64,000 nucleotides of DNA, taken from Gracilaria domingensis (taxonomy: Eukaryota > Rhodophyta > Florideophyceae > Gracilariales > Gracilariaceae). Positions 39,423 through 49,754 of this stretch are shown here, in pieces. The stretch lies in contig VCMS01000036.1 in NCBI GenBank assembly GCA_022539475.1, forward strand, positions 186,001-250,000, written 5' to 3'. Below the pieces are notes generated by a model. It saw only the letters and a list, made by a program, of their open reading frames with translations. It did not search any database and was not told the DNA's origin. Each line of letters starts with the position of its first letter. The first letter of the stretch is position 1. The translations under genes were made by a program, and so were the position numbers.

Positions 39423-42400
39423 CTACGAATTCACACCCGAGGCCCCCTTCTTCTCCCCTGCTCGCTGCTCTCTCTGCTTGCGATTTTCTGCTTCTCTTTG
39501 AGCCATTCTTTCCTTACGTGCCTTCTCGTCACCCCTTATCTTAATGTCTTTCACGGCCTGCTGGAAGGCGTCGACAAAAGCAGAGAGTGTGCTGAAAAGA
39601 TCCTCGACCTTTACGTGCTTTGGGTCTTCGCCGAGCGAGACCGCCATTTCCATGAATACACGCAACATTTCTTCTTGCAACTTCTGAAGATCTTCCACTG
39701 CTGCCTCGGCCTTTGTGAAAATATCTTTTGCTATCGCTAGAGCGTTCTTTGATTGGGACTTCTTCTTGAGCAGTTCGTCACCCTCTGAAGAGTCAAATCC
39801 AATCGACTTCTTGGAATCTCCGTTCTCCTTCCCCTGATCATTACTCCCAGAAGAATGGGAGTCAGACATGTTAGATAACCGTCTCGTAGACTTGGGTGGG
39901 GGTGGAGTGCTGGGTAGAGAAACATTCTGCTTCCCTCCTCTAGCCTGCTCTTCTTTCACAATCATGGTAAGCTCTCTTCCCAGCATAGTTACAGCTTTCT
40001 GGAAGGTGGTAACTTCTCGAGCAATTTCCTCCTTCGCAATTCGACGAGCTTTGACAATGCTCGGCATATCTTCAGGAAACAGTAAAGCGTCAGGGGATTT
40101 CTTCTGTGCAAGCTCCACAATGAAATGTAGCAAGTTCGTGCCGCGTTCCCGGGCTTTAATCTCAGCTAATTTCGTCAAAGCCTCAAGCTTAAATCCTCGA
40201 GCTGAACCCTTTGCAGTTCCAGCATTCAAGAAGTTTCCAATAGCCAAAACCATTGCCAATACTTGCTGAAACCGCTTCGAATTTAAGACCTCCTTGGAGG
40301 CCATGATGACGACAGATAAGGACGTTCGAATTTCTTCTTCTACTTCTTCAGCAGTGCGCATTGTAACCATCGCCTTGACTTTGGCACTCCAACGCGGCAC
40401 CCGCGAAATATGATACGCCAATGACTCTGCGGGATTGAGCTGCCCCACATCCTCTTCCGGTGCGGCGAAATTCTTTGCCATTTCCAGTTCTTCGGGTTTG
40501 AATGCGTTGGATATTAAGGCATTCACGTTATCAAGAGACAGCTTATCTTCTAGCGGATCCAAAGTTCGAACCGCTTCAGTGATTTCTTTAGGTGGAATGT
40601 CAAACTTACGAAGCATGATAAGTGTGTTCTGCATCTTCCTCTGGTCTAGAATTCCAGCAGCTTGAGGTCCACTTGACTCTTGCTCCTTGTCCTCCTCCTT
40701 TTGCTCGAAGGCCTTAGGGGGTGGTCGGTTGCTAAAGATCTCTAGAAGATCCTTCTCAGTGTCTTCGTCAAGTGCAACAATGTTTTGGAATTCCTCCTTT
40801 GCGTACAATGTCTTGCTTACCTTCATGTTCGATATCGTATTCCAGTTCAGACGCTTTGTATCGTTTCGCTTCTGAGGCTGAGAAGAAGGTGTGCTGCTTC
40901 CCGGCGTTGGGGCTTTGGGAGTAGTAGCGGCCGAAGGTTTTTTGAGGCCACCTACAGGAGGGGGCTTCGGTGGTCCTTTTTTTAAACCGCCAATTGGTGG
41001 TGGAACTGGCGGTGCCTTCTTCAAACCTGATAAAGGTGGAGGGGCAGGAGGGGGCGCATTCTTTTTCTTAGCCCCTGGCAAAGGAGGTGGAGGAGGTCCG
41101 CCGGGTTTCTTGTCTCCATCCTTCAGAGGCGGGGGTGGAGTCGGAGGCGGGATTGGACCTTTTCCACTTGTTGGGGGTGGTGGCGGAGGAGGGGGCGGAC
41201 CACTCCCACCCACACGGACGTGAGGTCTTGGCGGTGGTGGTGGTGGGGGAGGTGGTGGAGGCGCGGAACTGCCCGGACCTCCCCCCGCGGAGACACCACT
41301 TGGCGGTCGAGGTGGTGGAGGTGGCGGTGGCGGTGCTCCTTTAGAGGTGGAGGGCGCTCCACCAGCCCCTGGCGGAGGCGGCGGCGGCGGCGGCGGGGCC
41401 GATGAGCCCTGCCTAGAACCATCAGCACCAAGTACGCCGCCGATCCCTGCTGGACCAGGAACTCCAGGGGAGCTCGCATCCCCTCCATGTGTAGGATCAG
41501 CCTCATGGCGCATAACCTTGACTTTGTCAACAACTTCTTGAGCAGAAAAAAATTTGCGGCCGTTGCCATCTCCAGTCCCTCTCTTTGAATCTCTCACCAA
41601 AGCCTCTAAGGCGCCAGTAATCTGACTAATAATTTCCTTCTCATTCAGCTCCGAATCGTTGATGTTATTGAGGACATCGTCTGCTCGAAAGCGTTCTGTT
41701 AGACCTGTTTTCTTTACACCCTTAAGAAGAACTTGAACTGCCTCACGAAGGATTTCGGCATCTCGTTGTTCTTCGTCTTGTTCACTGTCTTCAGTAGATC
41801 CACTTTGGTCAGAATCTGACTTTTTCCTCCGCCCCAACCTCGCTTGCAGAACACTGAAGTCTTCCAATTCCTCTTCGTCCAATTCTTCTTCATCAATAAA
41901 CTTGGCAATGTCAGAGAAGCCATCATCTTCAGAGGAATCCTCTGTCGTTGTTTGTGTGGAGCCGCGACGTCCAACAAAGGTTTTTGAAAGCAATTGTTTG
42001 GCGGTCTTGTGTCTATTGATCTTGTCAGGTTGTTGTTCATTGCTCACTTCCTCACTGTATCGCATGAAAACTTCAACAAACTCGTCTACGCCCTCGGTTC
42101 CAACATCATAGCCAAGTACCTGTTCTAGCATCTTTGCCTTGCGTTGAATGTCGTCTCCGTCAAAGGCATTGTGATGTTCTTGTAGTCTTCTTTCTCGTTC
42201 TGCATTCTTGAGTTGCAGCTCCTCGACAAAATTGGCGCTGCGGTTCCTATTGGAGTATGACGGTTGAACAATAGCCTGCATGGTCCTGGGAGGAGAGTCA
42301 GGAGCGTTGGAAGCGATCTCTTCGACCACTTCATACAAATCAGCAACTCGGGCAATGAGCGCAGCGTTATTGTCACCTAGCTTTTGCGCGTACTTGACGA

Positions 42401-43466
42401 TCGCGCCCTGGGAGAAATCATCTTTGCTAATGCCTTCTGGAGGCTCCACAGATTCAACGAAGAAATGGACTTCAAGATCGGCATCAAAAGCGACCTTATT
42501 GGCCAGTCCAGGCGCAAGTTCAAAATCTTTGCGAGATACGCGATGGAACGGGGGCTCAAGAAAGCCAGTATGTCTAGCAATGATGAAGAGCGGCTTGGTG
42601 ACATCGCTCAACGGTACCCAGTGTTCAAACGCAAAGACAACATCGCCAGCGATAATCTCGTCATTGAGTGCAAAGCTAGCAAAGCCCGTACCAACACTGA
42701 TGTCGGGACCACCGTCCTCGGAGCGCATGATGGTAGTGCAGTGGCCCACGTTGGGGTTGCCAGCCTGATAGATGCGAATTACGGGGTTCCAGGGCTGGTC
42801 GTCTATGTAGACGGAGCCCTGAACGAGAATCTTGGGAATCTGGAGCGGACGGTTGTTTGGAAATCGCATGTTGATACGCAGCATGGTGAAGTAGCGCAAG
42901 TATTGGTACAAATTGGGGTTCAAGATATCTTGTTGAAGCTGACGATCTGAACACATTCCGGCATCTTTGACAGTCTGTTTGACATGCTCCAGCGCAGCAA
43001 TTCCATTCTCCGTGAGCGAGACGTAGGCCATGTAGGCGCAGGCGACAAGGGCGATTATCGTGAGCGGTCGATACTCCTCGCATACTTGGTTGGTAGTGAT
43101 GATAAGCACAATGTGCTGCGAGCCGGACGAGAAGCCACTGGTGAGAAAGTCGTACGCGTCGGCGCACACCTCAAAGACAGACGAGAGCGAGGGAACGAGG
43201 TAGTACGGCGCCAGTCGCACGGGGGTGGTGACGAGCACGCCCGGGAGAATATCTTCGACCCAGGCGTCGTTGCCAGTGGCTCCGACGTCCAGCACCATGA
43301 CCTGGCGGGCCTCGCCATACTTTGCGTGAATCTTGTGCAGGGCGACGGACATGTCATCCTTGAAGGTGTGCGGATCGTACAGCGCAATGAGCACGCCATC
43401 GACGAGCTCGGCTATCTTGCGGGTGGACTTTGGCTTCTTGTAGAAGGTCTGTAACAAGCCCTTCAT
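39423..43466 (-). CDS. Formin with PTEN-like N-terminus
   Basis: 1347 residues in one exon from the ATG at 43466. Residues 1-180 resemble the phosphatase-like half of PTEN, but the catalytic CX5R loop is not present at the expected place (IITTNQVCEEYRP). Residues about 190-340 look like the PTEN C2 domain (LQIPKILVQGSVYIDD...WNPVIRIYQ). A long acidic linker follows. FH1 lies at about 690-860 with up to ten consecutive prolines. FH2 is at about 865-1260: KRLNWNTISNMKVSKTLYAK, MLRKFDIPPKEI, LAMVLAIGNFLNAGTAKGSARGFKLEAL. This PTEN-FH1-FH2 order is that of plant class II formins, which nucleate actin filaments and tether them to membranes through the PTEN-like part. The last 150 residues are coiled and charged. 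Confidence 0.92.
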   Translation of the reverse strand: MKGLLQTFYKKPKSTRKIAELVDGVLIALYDPHTFKDDMSVALHKIHAKYGEARQVMVLDVGATGNDAWVEDILPGVLVTTPVRLAPYYLVPSLSSVFEVCADAYDFLTSGFSSGSQHIVLIITTNQVCEEYRPLTIIALVACAYMAYVSLTENGIAALEHVKQTVKDAGMCSDRQLQQDILNPNLYQYLRYFTMLRINMRFPNNRPLQIPKILVQGSVYIDDQPWNPVIRIYQAGNPNVGHCTTIMRSEDGGPDISVGTGFASFALNDEIIAGDVVFAFEHWVPLSDVTKPLFIIARHTGFLEPPFHRVSRKDFELAPGLANKVAFDADLEVHFFVESVEPPEGISKDDFSQGAIVKYAQKLGDNNAALIARVADLYEVVEEIASNAPDSPPRTMQAIVQPSYSNRNRSANFVEELQLKNAERERRLQEHHNAFDGDDIQRKAKMLEQVLGYDVGTEGVDEFVEVFMRYSEEVSNEQQPDKINRHKTAKQLLSKTFVGRRGSTQTTTEDSSEDDGFSDIAKFIDEEELDEEELEDFSVLQARLGRRKKSDSDQSGSTEDSEQDEEQRDAEILREAVQVLLKGVKKTGLTERFRADDVLNNINDSELNEKEIISQITGALEALVRDSKRGTGDGNGRKFFSAQEVVDKVKVMRHEADPTHGGDASSPGVPGPAGIGGVLGADGSRQGSSAPPPPPPPPPGAGGAPSTSKGAPPPPPPPPRPPSGVSAGGGPGSSAPPPPPPPPPPPRPHVRVGGSGPPPPPPPPPTSGKGPIPPPTPPPPLKDGDKKPGGPPPPPLPGAKKKNAPPPAPPPLSGLKKAPPVPPPIGGLKKGPPKPPPVGGLKKPSAATTPKAPTPGSSTPSSQPQKRNDTKRLNWNTISNMKVSKTLYAKEEFQNIVALDEDTEKDLLEIFSNRPPPKAFEQKEEDKEQESSGPQAAGILDQRKMQNTLIMLRKFDIPPKEITEAVRTLDPLEDKLSLDNVNALISNAFKPEELEMAKNFAAPEEDVGQLNPAESLAYHISRVPRWSAKVKAMVTMRTAEEVEEEIRTSLSVVIMASKEVLNSKRFQQVLAMVLAIGNFLNAGTAKGSARGFKLEALTKLAEIKARERGTNLLHFIVELAQKKSPDALLFPEDMPSIVKARRIAKEEIAREVTTFQKAVTMLGRELTMIVKEEQARGGKQNVSLPSTPPPPKSTRRLSNMSDSHSSGSNDQGKENGDSKKSIGFDSSEGDELLKKKSQSKNALAIAKDIFTKAEAAVEDLQKLQEEMLRVFMEMAVSLGEDPKHVKVEDLFSTLSAFVDAFQQAVKDIKIRGDEKARKERMAQREAENRKQREQRAGEKKGASGVNS

Positions 43467-43808
43467 GGCGTGCGGGCGGCGGGCGGCATGAAGACGCGAG
43501 CTGCGCGCGCGCGCAGGGGGGGGGGGGGTGGGGAGTTGTGTGCGTGCGGGCTCGCACGAGAGAGGGCTGCGGGACGCGCGCGCGTGAGGGAGCGGGAGCG
43601 GCTGACGCGGTAGCGCGCGTCAGGTGGAGACAAGAAAAGGGCGGCGGCAACCGGCGCTGACGTCTGCTGCTGGCGCGCTGCAAGGCGCGGCTTACAGAGC
43701 GGTTACCTGCGGCGGCTGGCGCGCGGTAGCCGCTGCGCGAACGAGTGGCGTGTCGATATGGGAAGAAGGTACAATTTACAAGGCAGGCGGGCGCAGCGGC
43801 GCCAGCGC
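43467..43808. promoter_or_regulatory. Formin upstream region
   Basis: 342 bp between the formin start and the end of the LC8 gene, GC-rich with G runs near 43516-43530 and CGCGCG stretches. It must contain the formin promoter. Confidence 0.4.
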
Positions 43809-44150
43809 TCAGCCGCTGCGGAATATGAGCACGGCGGTCTTCTCGATATAGAAGTACAGGAAGCCGCTGCTCTCGTGCGTCACGTAGCTGCCAAAGTGGC
43901 GGCCCACAATGCAGTGCCACGACGGCTGGAAGCGGTTGTCGAACTCCTTCTTGAGAAACTTGGCCATGTCCCGTTCCAGCTCGAAGCGATCCAGCGCCGT
44001 CAGCGCCAGCTCGATGGCCTTCCGCTGCATGTCCTCCGGCATGTCGGCCGACTTGACGACGACGCGCGGCTGCTTGTCCACCGGCACGAACTTGTGCTCG
44101 TTTTTGGCTCGCGCGTGAACGGCGTTGCTCGTCTCGGTTGCGGTCGTCAT
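43809..44150 (-). CDS. DYNLL: LC8-type dynein light chain (DYNLL)
   Basis: The ATG at 44150 gives 113 residues; nine more codons are open upstream to an ATG at 44177. After an ~28-residue extension the LC8 core is clear: VVVKSADMPEDMQRKAIELA, FLKKEFDNRFQPSWHCIVGR, HFGSYVTHESSGFLYFYI and the end VLIFRSG. The PSWHCIVGRxFGSYVTHE stretch is diagnostic. LC8 dimers bind short linear motifs in many proteins and are a dynein subunit in flagellates. If the host is a red alga, which lacks flagella, the protein probably acts as a general dimerisation hub, as in plants. Intact. Confidence 0.92.
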   Translation of the reverse strand: MTTATETSNAVHARAKNEHKFVPVDKQPRVVVKSADMPEDMQRKAIELALTALDRFELERDMAKFLKKEFDNRFQPSWHCIVGRHFGSYVTHESSGFLYFYIEKTAVLIFRSG

Positions 44151-44327
44151 GCTGGCGTGCGTGCGGCTGCCTCTCAACGTATGTACTGCGCGTCTTCCGC
44201 AACCACTGCAACTCGGTCAAGCGCGGCGGGGCACGAGCGTGAAGGGCGTCGGCGCGCGGGCCGTTTCGGCCAAAGCGGTAGAAGCAAAAAGCGCCTGTGG
44301 CGGCGCGGCGCGCGTTATCATATTGAA

Positions 44328-44440
44328 TTTTTGAAAAGCGCGCTTTTTTCAAACTTTCAATATTATTGGTCTTCAATTCACCTGTCGAATCGATATCAAG
44401 GCAGAATGGATTCAAAGATTTGAATCCATTCTGCCTTGAT
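44328..44440. repeat. Two palindromes upstream of LC8, at a duplication edge
   Basis: A quasi-palindrome TTTGAAAAGCGC/GCGCTTTTTTCAAA lies near 44328-44352. A perfect one follows at 44393-44440: TATCAAGGCAGAATGGATTC with AAA, a 2-nt centre, and the exact reverse complement (23-bp arms). The second ends directly at the left edge of the 44.44-45.98 kb duplicated segment. Confidence 0.9.
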
Positions 44441-45985
44441 ACATATCCCGCCGGCGTCGGTTGATGGCCGGATGCGCACCGCCCGACGACGGCCCGTCTT
44501 TGATATCGTCGGGTAGCAAAGGTACATGCATCTGGTTCCACCGTAGTCAAACTCCTTTCCCCACGACAACCAAGCCCACCTAAGGTAAGACGGGGGACTT
44601 ACAGGGAACCTCACCGCATTTCTAAGTCGATGATACGCTTCTTTTGTACATCTTTTGCGAGCCTTTCCGGTACCGGAGTGTTCCGTTGTTTGCACGTTCA
44701 TTTTCGTCACTGCTTCCTACTCGGTCAGTCCATATGCAGAGTAACACCCTGTCTCCTCGCTTCTTCCCAATGTATGCCTATGGTGGGTACCGTTGGTACA
44801 AGTCCACTGCTGTTGAATATGTCTAACTGGATCACAACAAATGGCCCGCAACAAAGCAAACTATTGCAGCCCTTTTGGCTGCTGTAATCTGTATTCAGCG
44901 TCTTGGTCCGACGGAGTGCATTAGCTACGACTCTCAGATTCTGCCATGCATATTTACGGGAATGATCACGGTAATGGCCATGTATCCTGGTACAAGAAGA
45001 AAGCCCCCTCGCCGAATCGCAATCCTTTGGTAGATACTCGGCCGTTGTCGCTGTTGCACATCTTTATATTAATGCAACTGCAACCATTCACAGCAAGGAA
45101 GCATATCACTAGAACCAATTCTGAATTGGGTTCGTTTTACGCAATGTTCAGAATTGTGCTCTGACTGAGTGGGATACCTATATCAAATCAACTTGGTGTG
45201 TTACGCATCTTTTCGCGAATAACCACAGCAGCAGCCATCTACAAGAAGGAAGCACGCATGCTGCATGCTGCATGCAGCAAACTGGTAATCAAAGTGACAA
45301 CAACATTTGTTGCACTGCAACTGTTGCGCCCACTTTGTGCAGCCTTGCATTCAATATTTGTTTGCATGCGCGCGATTTCCCGCCAGTATCTTTCCCGTTT
45401 TAACCTGGAACACAAATCGCGAGGAAACCTCAGAGTTCTCTATATATCGGCATATCCTTTGCTACAACGAGTTCAACGGTGAAACTCTTTGTATCTCAGA
45501 ACTGTTTTTCATGTATTTGTAGTCATTGCGCCGACGCATAAACGCAAGATCAGCTGTTTGGGCTCATTTTTCCTATTCTTGCAATACAAGCCATGTTCTG
45601 CAACGATCTGGTGATACAAGCGTAGTTGGTGTTCTTCACTTCCGTCCAAAGTACCTTTGGTACTACCTTCGCACCCTAATGGACCCAAATGGAGATCATC
45701 TGGTTGATCAGGATGATGAGGATCAGGCCAACGCATCAGGACAGATTTACAGTATGCTTGGTGCTGCATGATGATTGCATGATTAGGAACGAGCTCACTA
45801 TTCTTTGTGAGATATTGTTTTGAGTTACACTGAAACATCGACTGAATGTTGTGGTCGTGCTCAGTACTGAGGAACGCTTCAGGACTACGCTCCACCAATC
45901 GAAGAGGTAGATGAATGATGAGAGTTGAAAGTTTCAACTCTCATCATGTTTCAACTTGAAACTAATGCTTATCGTTCAAACGTTG
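44441..45985. repeat. Segmental duplication, truncated copy
   Basis: Collinear with 46678-48370. It begins inside the coding part of the small membrane protein gene (about 25 codons kept, with frame damage) and continues through its upstream DNA, for example CCTTTCCGGTACCGGAGTG and the block ending ATCGAAGAGGTAGATGAATG. Compared with the other copy it lacks about 220 bp near 45650, where AGTACC-TTT-GGTACT marks the junction. It also has an extra inverted repeat at 45913-45945. Confidence 0.85.
45913..45945. repeat. Palindrome, 16-bp arms, present in one duplicate only
   Basis: ATGATGAGAGTTGAAA, G, TTTCAACTCTCATCAT. The matching place in the other duplicate (about 48315-48330) has only a single arm-like ATGATGAGAGTTAAAG, so the inverted arm is an addition here or a loss there. 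Confidence 0.9.
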
Positions 45986-46024
45986 TACTTCATGACAGAG
46001 CATGATAGTTAACGCCGTCATTTG

Positions 46025-46097
46025 GTGAGTCTGTCTTCCTTCGGGAAGCAAAACGGAGCTGCGGTCGGGTCGCCTAAGGAGACCGGAATATTTTCAG
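46025..46097 (+). repeat. 73-nt structured element, copy 2
   Basis: Same length as 13038-13110, with no gap and ten substitutions. The first hairpin has a TTCG loop (CTTCC-TTCG-GGAAG). In the second, the outer stem is GGTC/GACC instead of GGTC/GGCC. Both ends, GTGAGT and TTTTCAG, are conserved. No other LINE sequence surrounds it. Confidence 0.85.
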
Positions 46098-46199
46098 GAT
46101 GATGGTTTACCACGTACGCTCACCGGAAGTCTTGACCTCAGGCGAGACGTCGAACGTATCAGCAGGGGCATCTTACCCTCCTTGTTACCTTTGTGTTCG

Positions 46200-46751
46200 C
46201 TAGTAGTAGTAGACTTGGCGAAGCACCACAAAGTACAGTATCAACGTCGCCACGGCACCTAGCACCAACGCCGTTACGCAGCCGGCAATGTACATGTTCC
46301 TGGCCTTTCGCTGCTGAAGCCCGATCCCCTCCGCACACAGGCACACCAGCACAAGTGCCAAAATCGGGGAGACGAGAAAACTCAGGAAGAAGCCAGCAAA
46401 GAACTTTCCCCAGTATCGCTTCTTGTGCGACTCTTTCGTCTGGGCAACCTCGGTCGCTGGCTCATCCACGGGCACTACCACTGCCGGTCCCGCCGGTGCT
46501 GCTGCCTGCGCTGCTACCGGAGCGTATCCCGGCGGTGGAGGTGCATATCCAGTCGGCGGCGGCGCATATCCCGTCGGCGGCGGCGCATATCCCGTTGGAG
46601 GCGGCACATATCCCGTAGGCGGCGGCACATATCCCGTTGGAGGCGGCACATATCCAGCCGGCGCCGGAGCGTATCCCGCCGGCGTCGGTTGATGAGCCGG
46701 AGGCGCACCGCCCGACGGCGGCCCGCCTTTGATATCGTCGGGTACTTGCAT
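46200..46751 (-). CDS. Small membrane protein with GYxPPPT repeats
   Basis: The ATG at 46751 gives 183 residues. Residues about 20-75 are a heptad repeat, GYVPPPT/GYAPPPT, at least six units, flanked by PTPAGY variants. A charged stretch (VAQTKESHKKRYWGK) precedes two hydrophobic segments: FFAGFFLSFLVSPILALVLV, and after a QQRKARN loop, GCVTALVLGAVATLILYFVV. It ends LRQVYYY. The architecture (proline-tyrosine-rich cytosolic head, hairpin of two membrane helices) occurs in many eukaryotes without a defined function; PPxY-like repeats can bind WW domains. Its upstream DNA and first codons are duplicated at 44.4-46.0 kb. Confidence 0.55.
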   Translation of the reverse strand: MQVPDDIKGGPPSGGAPPAHQPTPAGYAPAPAGYVPPPTGYVPPPTGYVPPPTGYAPPPTGYAPPPTGYAPPPPGYAPVAAQAAAPAGPAVVVPVDEPATEVAQTKESHKKRYWGKFFAGFFLSFLVSPILALVLVCLCAEGIGLQQRKARNMYIAGCVTALVLGAVATLILYFVVLRQVYYY

Positions 46752-48370
46752 CCGGTTCAACCTTGGTCAAACTCCTTTCCCCACGATGACCAAGCCGCCC
46801 TGGTCTAAGATTGGTGACCTACAGAGCAGAGAACTCTGCCGCATTTCTAGGTTAATGATGGGCTTCTTTTGTACACCTTTTGCGATCGTTTCCGGTACCG
46901 GAGTGCTTCGTTGTTTGCCTGTTCGTTTGAACCCTTTCGTCAATGCTTCTTCCTCGGTCCATATGCAAACACCCTGTGTCCTCGCTTCTTCCTAATGCAT
47001 GCATTTGGTAGATTCAAGGCCAGTGATGTTGTATATTTCTAAGGACCGCAACAACAAGTGACCGGCAAGAGAACAAACTACTGTAACCATCTTGGTTGCT
47101 CATAAGATACTCCATTTTGGTGACCAACGGAGTTTATTAGCTGCAATTTTCCATCATATTCTGCTATGCATATTTCCGCGAATAACCACGATAATGGCCG
47201 TGTACAACAAGTTGTTGAACAAGAAAACAAACCCCTCTAGCTGAATCGCAGCTTATTCCAGTTTGGTGGATATCTTACTGGGGCCGTTGTTGCTGTTGTA
47301 CATCTATCTTAATGCGTCAGCAGCAATTCACAGCTTGAAGGAAGCACATCACTGCAACCAATTCTGATTTGGGGTTGTTACGCGTAATGTTCAGAATTGC
47401 GACCTAACCGAGAGCGATACCCCAGGGGTACCTATATCAAATCTCAATCCTGTTGGGTCAAATATCCCGAATGTCTACAGCAGTAGCCATCTACGAGAAG
47501 GAAACAAACTACTGCAACTGTCGCGGCCACCTTGTGCAGCATTGCGTTCAACATGTGTGTGCAAGCTCGCGCTTTCTCGCCAACATCTCTTCCATTTTAA
47601 CCTGGAACACAAATCGCGAGGAAATCTCACGGTTCTCTAAATGTCAGCATATCGTTTGCTACGAGTTCAACGGCGAAATTCGGTTCTCTGAGCGTCTTTT
47701 TCATGTATTGCTGGTCGCTGCGCCGCCGCATGAACGCAAGATCAGATGTCTGAGCTCATTATTGCTCTTCTTGCAATCGGAACCATGATCTGCAACGAAC
47801 TGGTGATGCAAGTGTAGTTGATGTTCTTTACTTCCGTCTACTGCACGTGCGTCAAGTAAAGCTCATCTGTGATATGTGTCAAGAACATGAATATCTGCCA
47901 TTCTGCCAAGTAAGTCCCTGTGCTACTGAGATTAGTACAACATAAAACAACAGAAACTGCTGAGATTGTCAGGAACTTTCCCGTGCCAGGAAATGCGCGC
48001 AAATGTACCGCAGTGTAACAGGCTTGGAAACTGTAACTGCGAGCAGTTGAAGCAATGGAAAGTACTACCTTCGCACCCTAATGGACCCTAATGGAGATCA
48101 TCTGGTTGATCAGGATGATGAGGATCAGGCTAACGCATCAGGACAGATTGGCAGTATGCTTAGGATTAACTGCATGATAATTAGGAACGAGCTCATTATT
48201 CTGTATGAGATATTGTTTTGAGTTAAACTGAAACATCGATTGAATGCTGTGGTCGTGCTCAGTACTGCGGAACGCGTCAGTACTACGCTCCACCAATCGA
48301 AGAGGTAGATGAATGATGAGAGTTAAAGCAGATGCTTATCGTTCAAACGTTGTACTGGTACATACTCCTC
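46752..48370. repeat. Segmental duplication, longer copy (upstream of membrane protein gene)
   Basis: This is the intact counterpart of 44441-45985 and starts inside the coding sequence at 46678. It should contain the promoter of the membrane protein gene. The stretch about 47830-48060 has no equivalent in the first copy. No ORF with recognisable motifs. Confidence 0.8.
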
Positions 48371-48815
48371 GGAGCTATGAGAGAGCATGGTAATTAACCG
48401 CGTACCAACCAGTTGTTTTGCCCTGACAGCTTGTTTGCGGCGTACAGCACGTACAGTCGCAACGACTTGTTATGTGTATGATAGATAAGGCTACCAGCCA
48501 TATCTCTCTACTAGGGGTGACAAATTTTGCCATCTGCATTTCATTAGGGCGGCGTAACTGCGCCAACCGCACGTTTTTCCCAACCTTCGTTCGCAATGTA
48601 ACCTATTCTGGCAATGATTCGCAATACTTTGAAGTGATGTTTATTCCAACTCATACTCACGCAGATCTTATCCCGGTGCGGTTGCGGACGACGAAAAGCT
48701 CTTTCTCGACCTGTACGAATTTCAATATGAACGCTCACCTTGATGGCTTGAAAGAAAGGCAAGTGTTGGACGTTCGGATGAATGGTTTCTTTATCTACCC
48801 GGGAAGCACAAGTTT

Positions 48816-49754
48816 TTAATGCTTGGTACTGATATCGCACTGTTGATGACAGTGACGAATACTCGTTTTGTCGCTGTCATGATTTCGCCTACCCTGTCGA
48901 GGAAAGAGCTGTTTCCAAAAAGGCATTGAGCTTCTTCGATGTGCAAGTTCTGAAGCAACTTCTTCGTTATCCTCGTGGTGATGGTGATGGTGATGTTGAT
49001 ACTTTTGATGTTGTTCAAGTTTGGGCGTTTGTGATGGTTTATGGTAAGGCGGTACGGTTGAAACGAGAAATGCAAAATGTTGCGACGAAGGGTTAACGAT
49101 ATCGGAAATCGTATCATCGGCACTGAAACGAACAACAACACCATCAAACATGCGGTGGGACAAAAGTGCGACCAGATGGTGATGACGTAATGAGGCAACT
49201 TGGTGCACAAAAGTTGTCCATAATTTTTCAACGGTAGCAAAGCCAGGTACTTGCATGCTCACATCATGCTGTAGCAAGTACGACCCGTTAATGTCATGTT
49301 GCGCGTTTACGAATAAAGAGTGGTTCCTTCTGGTTCTCAATTCGCGCATCATTTCCATGTTGATCGATACACAGAACAGCAGTCGACGAACGCGCATTCC
49401 TTTCAAGGCTGAAAAGGTAGTCCCTACGTTCATGAATGCGTTGTTGCGACTATTTTCACAGACAACAAGCACCGATTTATCCCGACGCAGCGTGAAACGA
49501 GCCATTTCTGTGGGAAATCTGTGTATCGCGGTGCGAAATATTTGATACAGTGGCTCTGTTGGAGTGACGGGCATGAACAAATCGTTCGAAAGGAGCAGTT
49601 TTTTAGACGAGCCTAAGCGCATGTTGACTGTGACACTCGCGAACAATGGGGATGAAATCGAATGCAAACCGGAAGACGATACTGAAGAAAGCGGTCGATA
49701 TTCATCATGATCATTTGAATGTTTGTGATTGTGATGTGGGCAAATTCGCTCCAT
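48816..49754 (-). CDS. Uncharacterised protein with His-rich tail
   Basis: 312 residues from the ATG at 49754. No family recognised. The N-terminus has a histidine cluster (CPHHNHKHSNDHDE). The central 180 residues look folded, with alternating hydrophobic segments such as MARFTLRRDKSVLVVCEN and MRVRRLLFCVSINMEMMREL. The C-terminal part has YQHHHHHHHEDNEE, a metal-binding-like run, then a basic end. It has no signal or membrane segment. The frame is intact over 0.94 kb and codon use is not biased by repeats, so a real gene is plausible. Function unknown. Confidence 0.45.
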   Translation of the reverse strand: MERICPHHNHKHSNDHDEYRPLSSVSSSGLHSISSPLFASVTVNMRLGSSKKLLLSNDLFMPVTPTEPLYQIFRTAIHRFPTEMARFTLRRDKSVLVVCENSRNNAFMNVGTTFSALKGMRVRRLLFCVSINMEMMRELRTRRNHSLFVNAQHDINGSYLLQHDVSMQVPGFATVEKLWTTFVHQVASLRHHHLVALLSHRMFDGVVVRFSADDTISDIVNPSSQHFAFLVSTVPPYHKPSQTPKLEQHQKYQHHHHHHHEDNEEVASELAHRRSSMPFWKQLFPRQGRRNHDSDKTSIRHCHQQCDISTKH

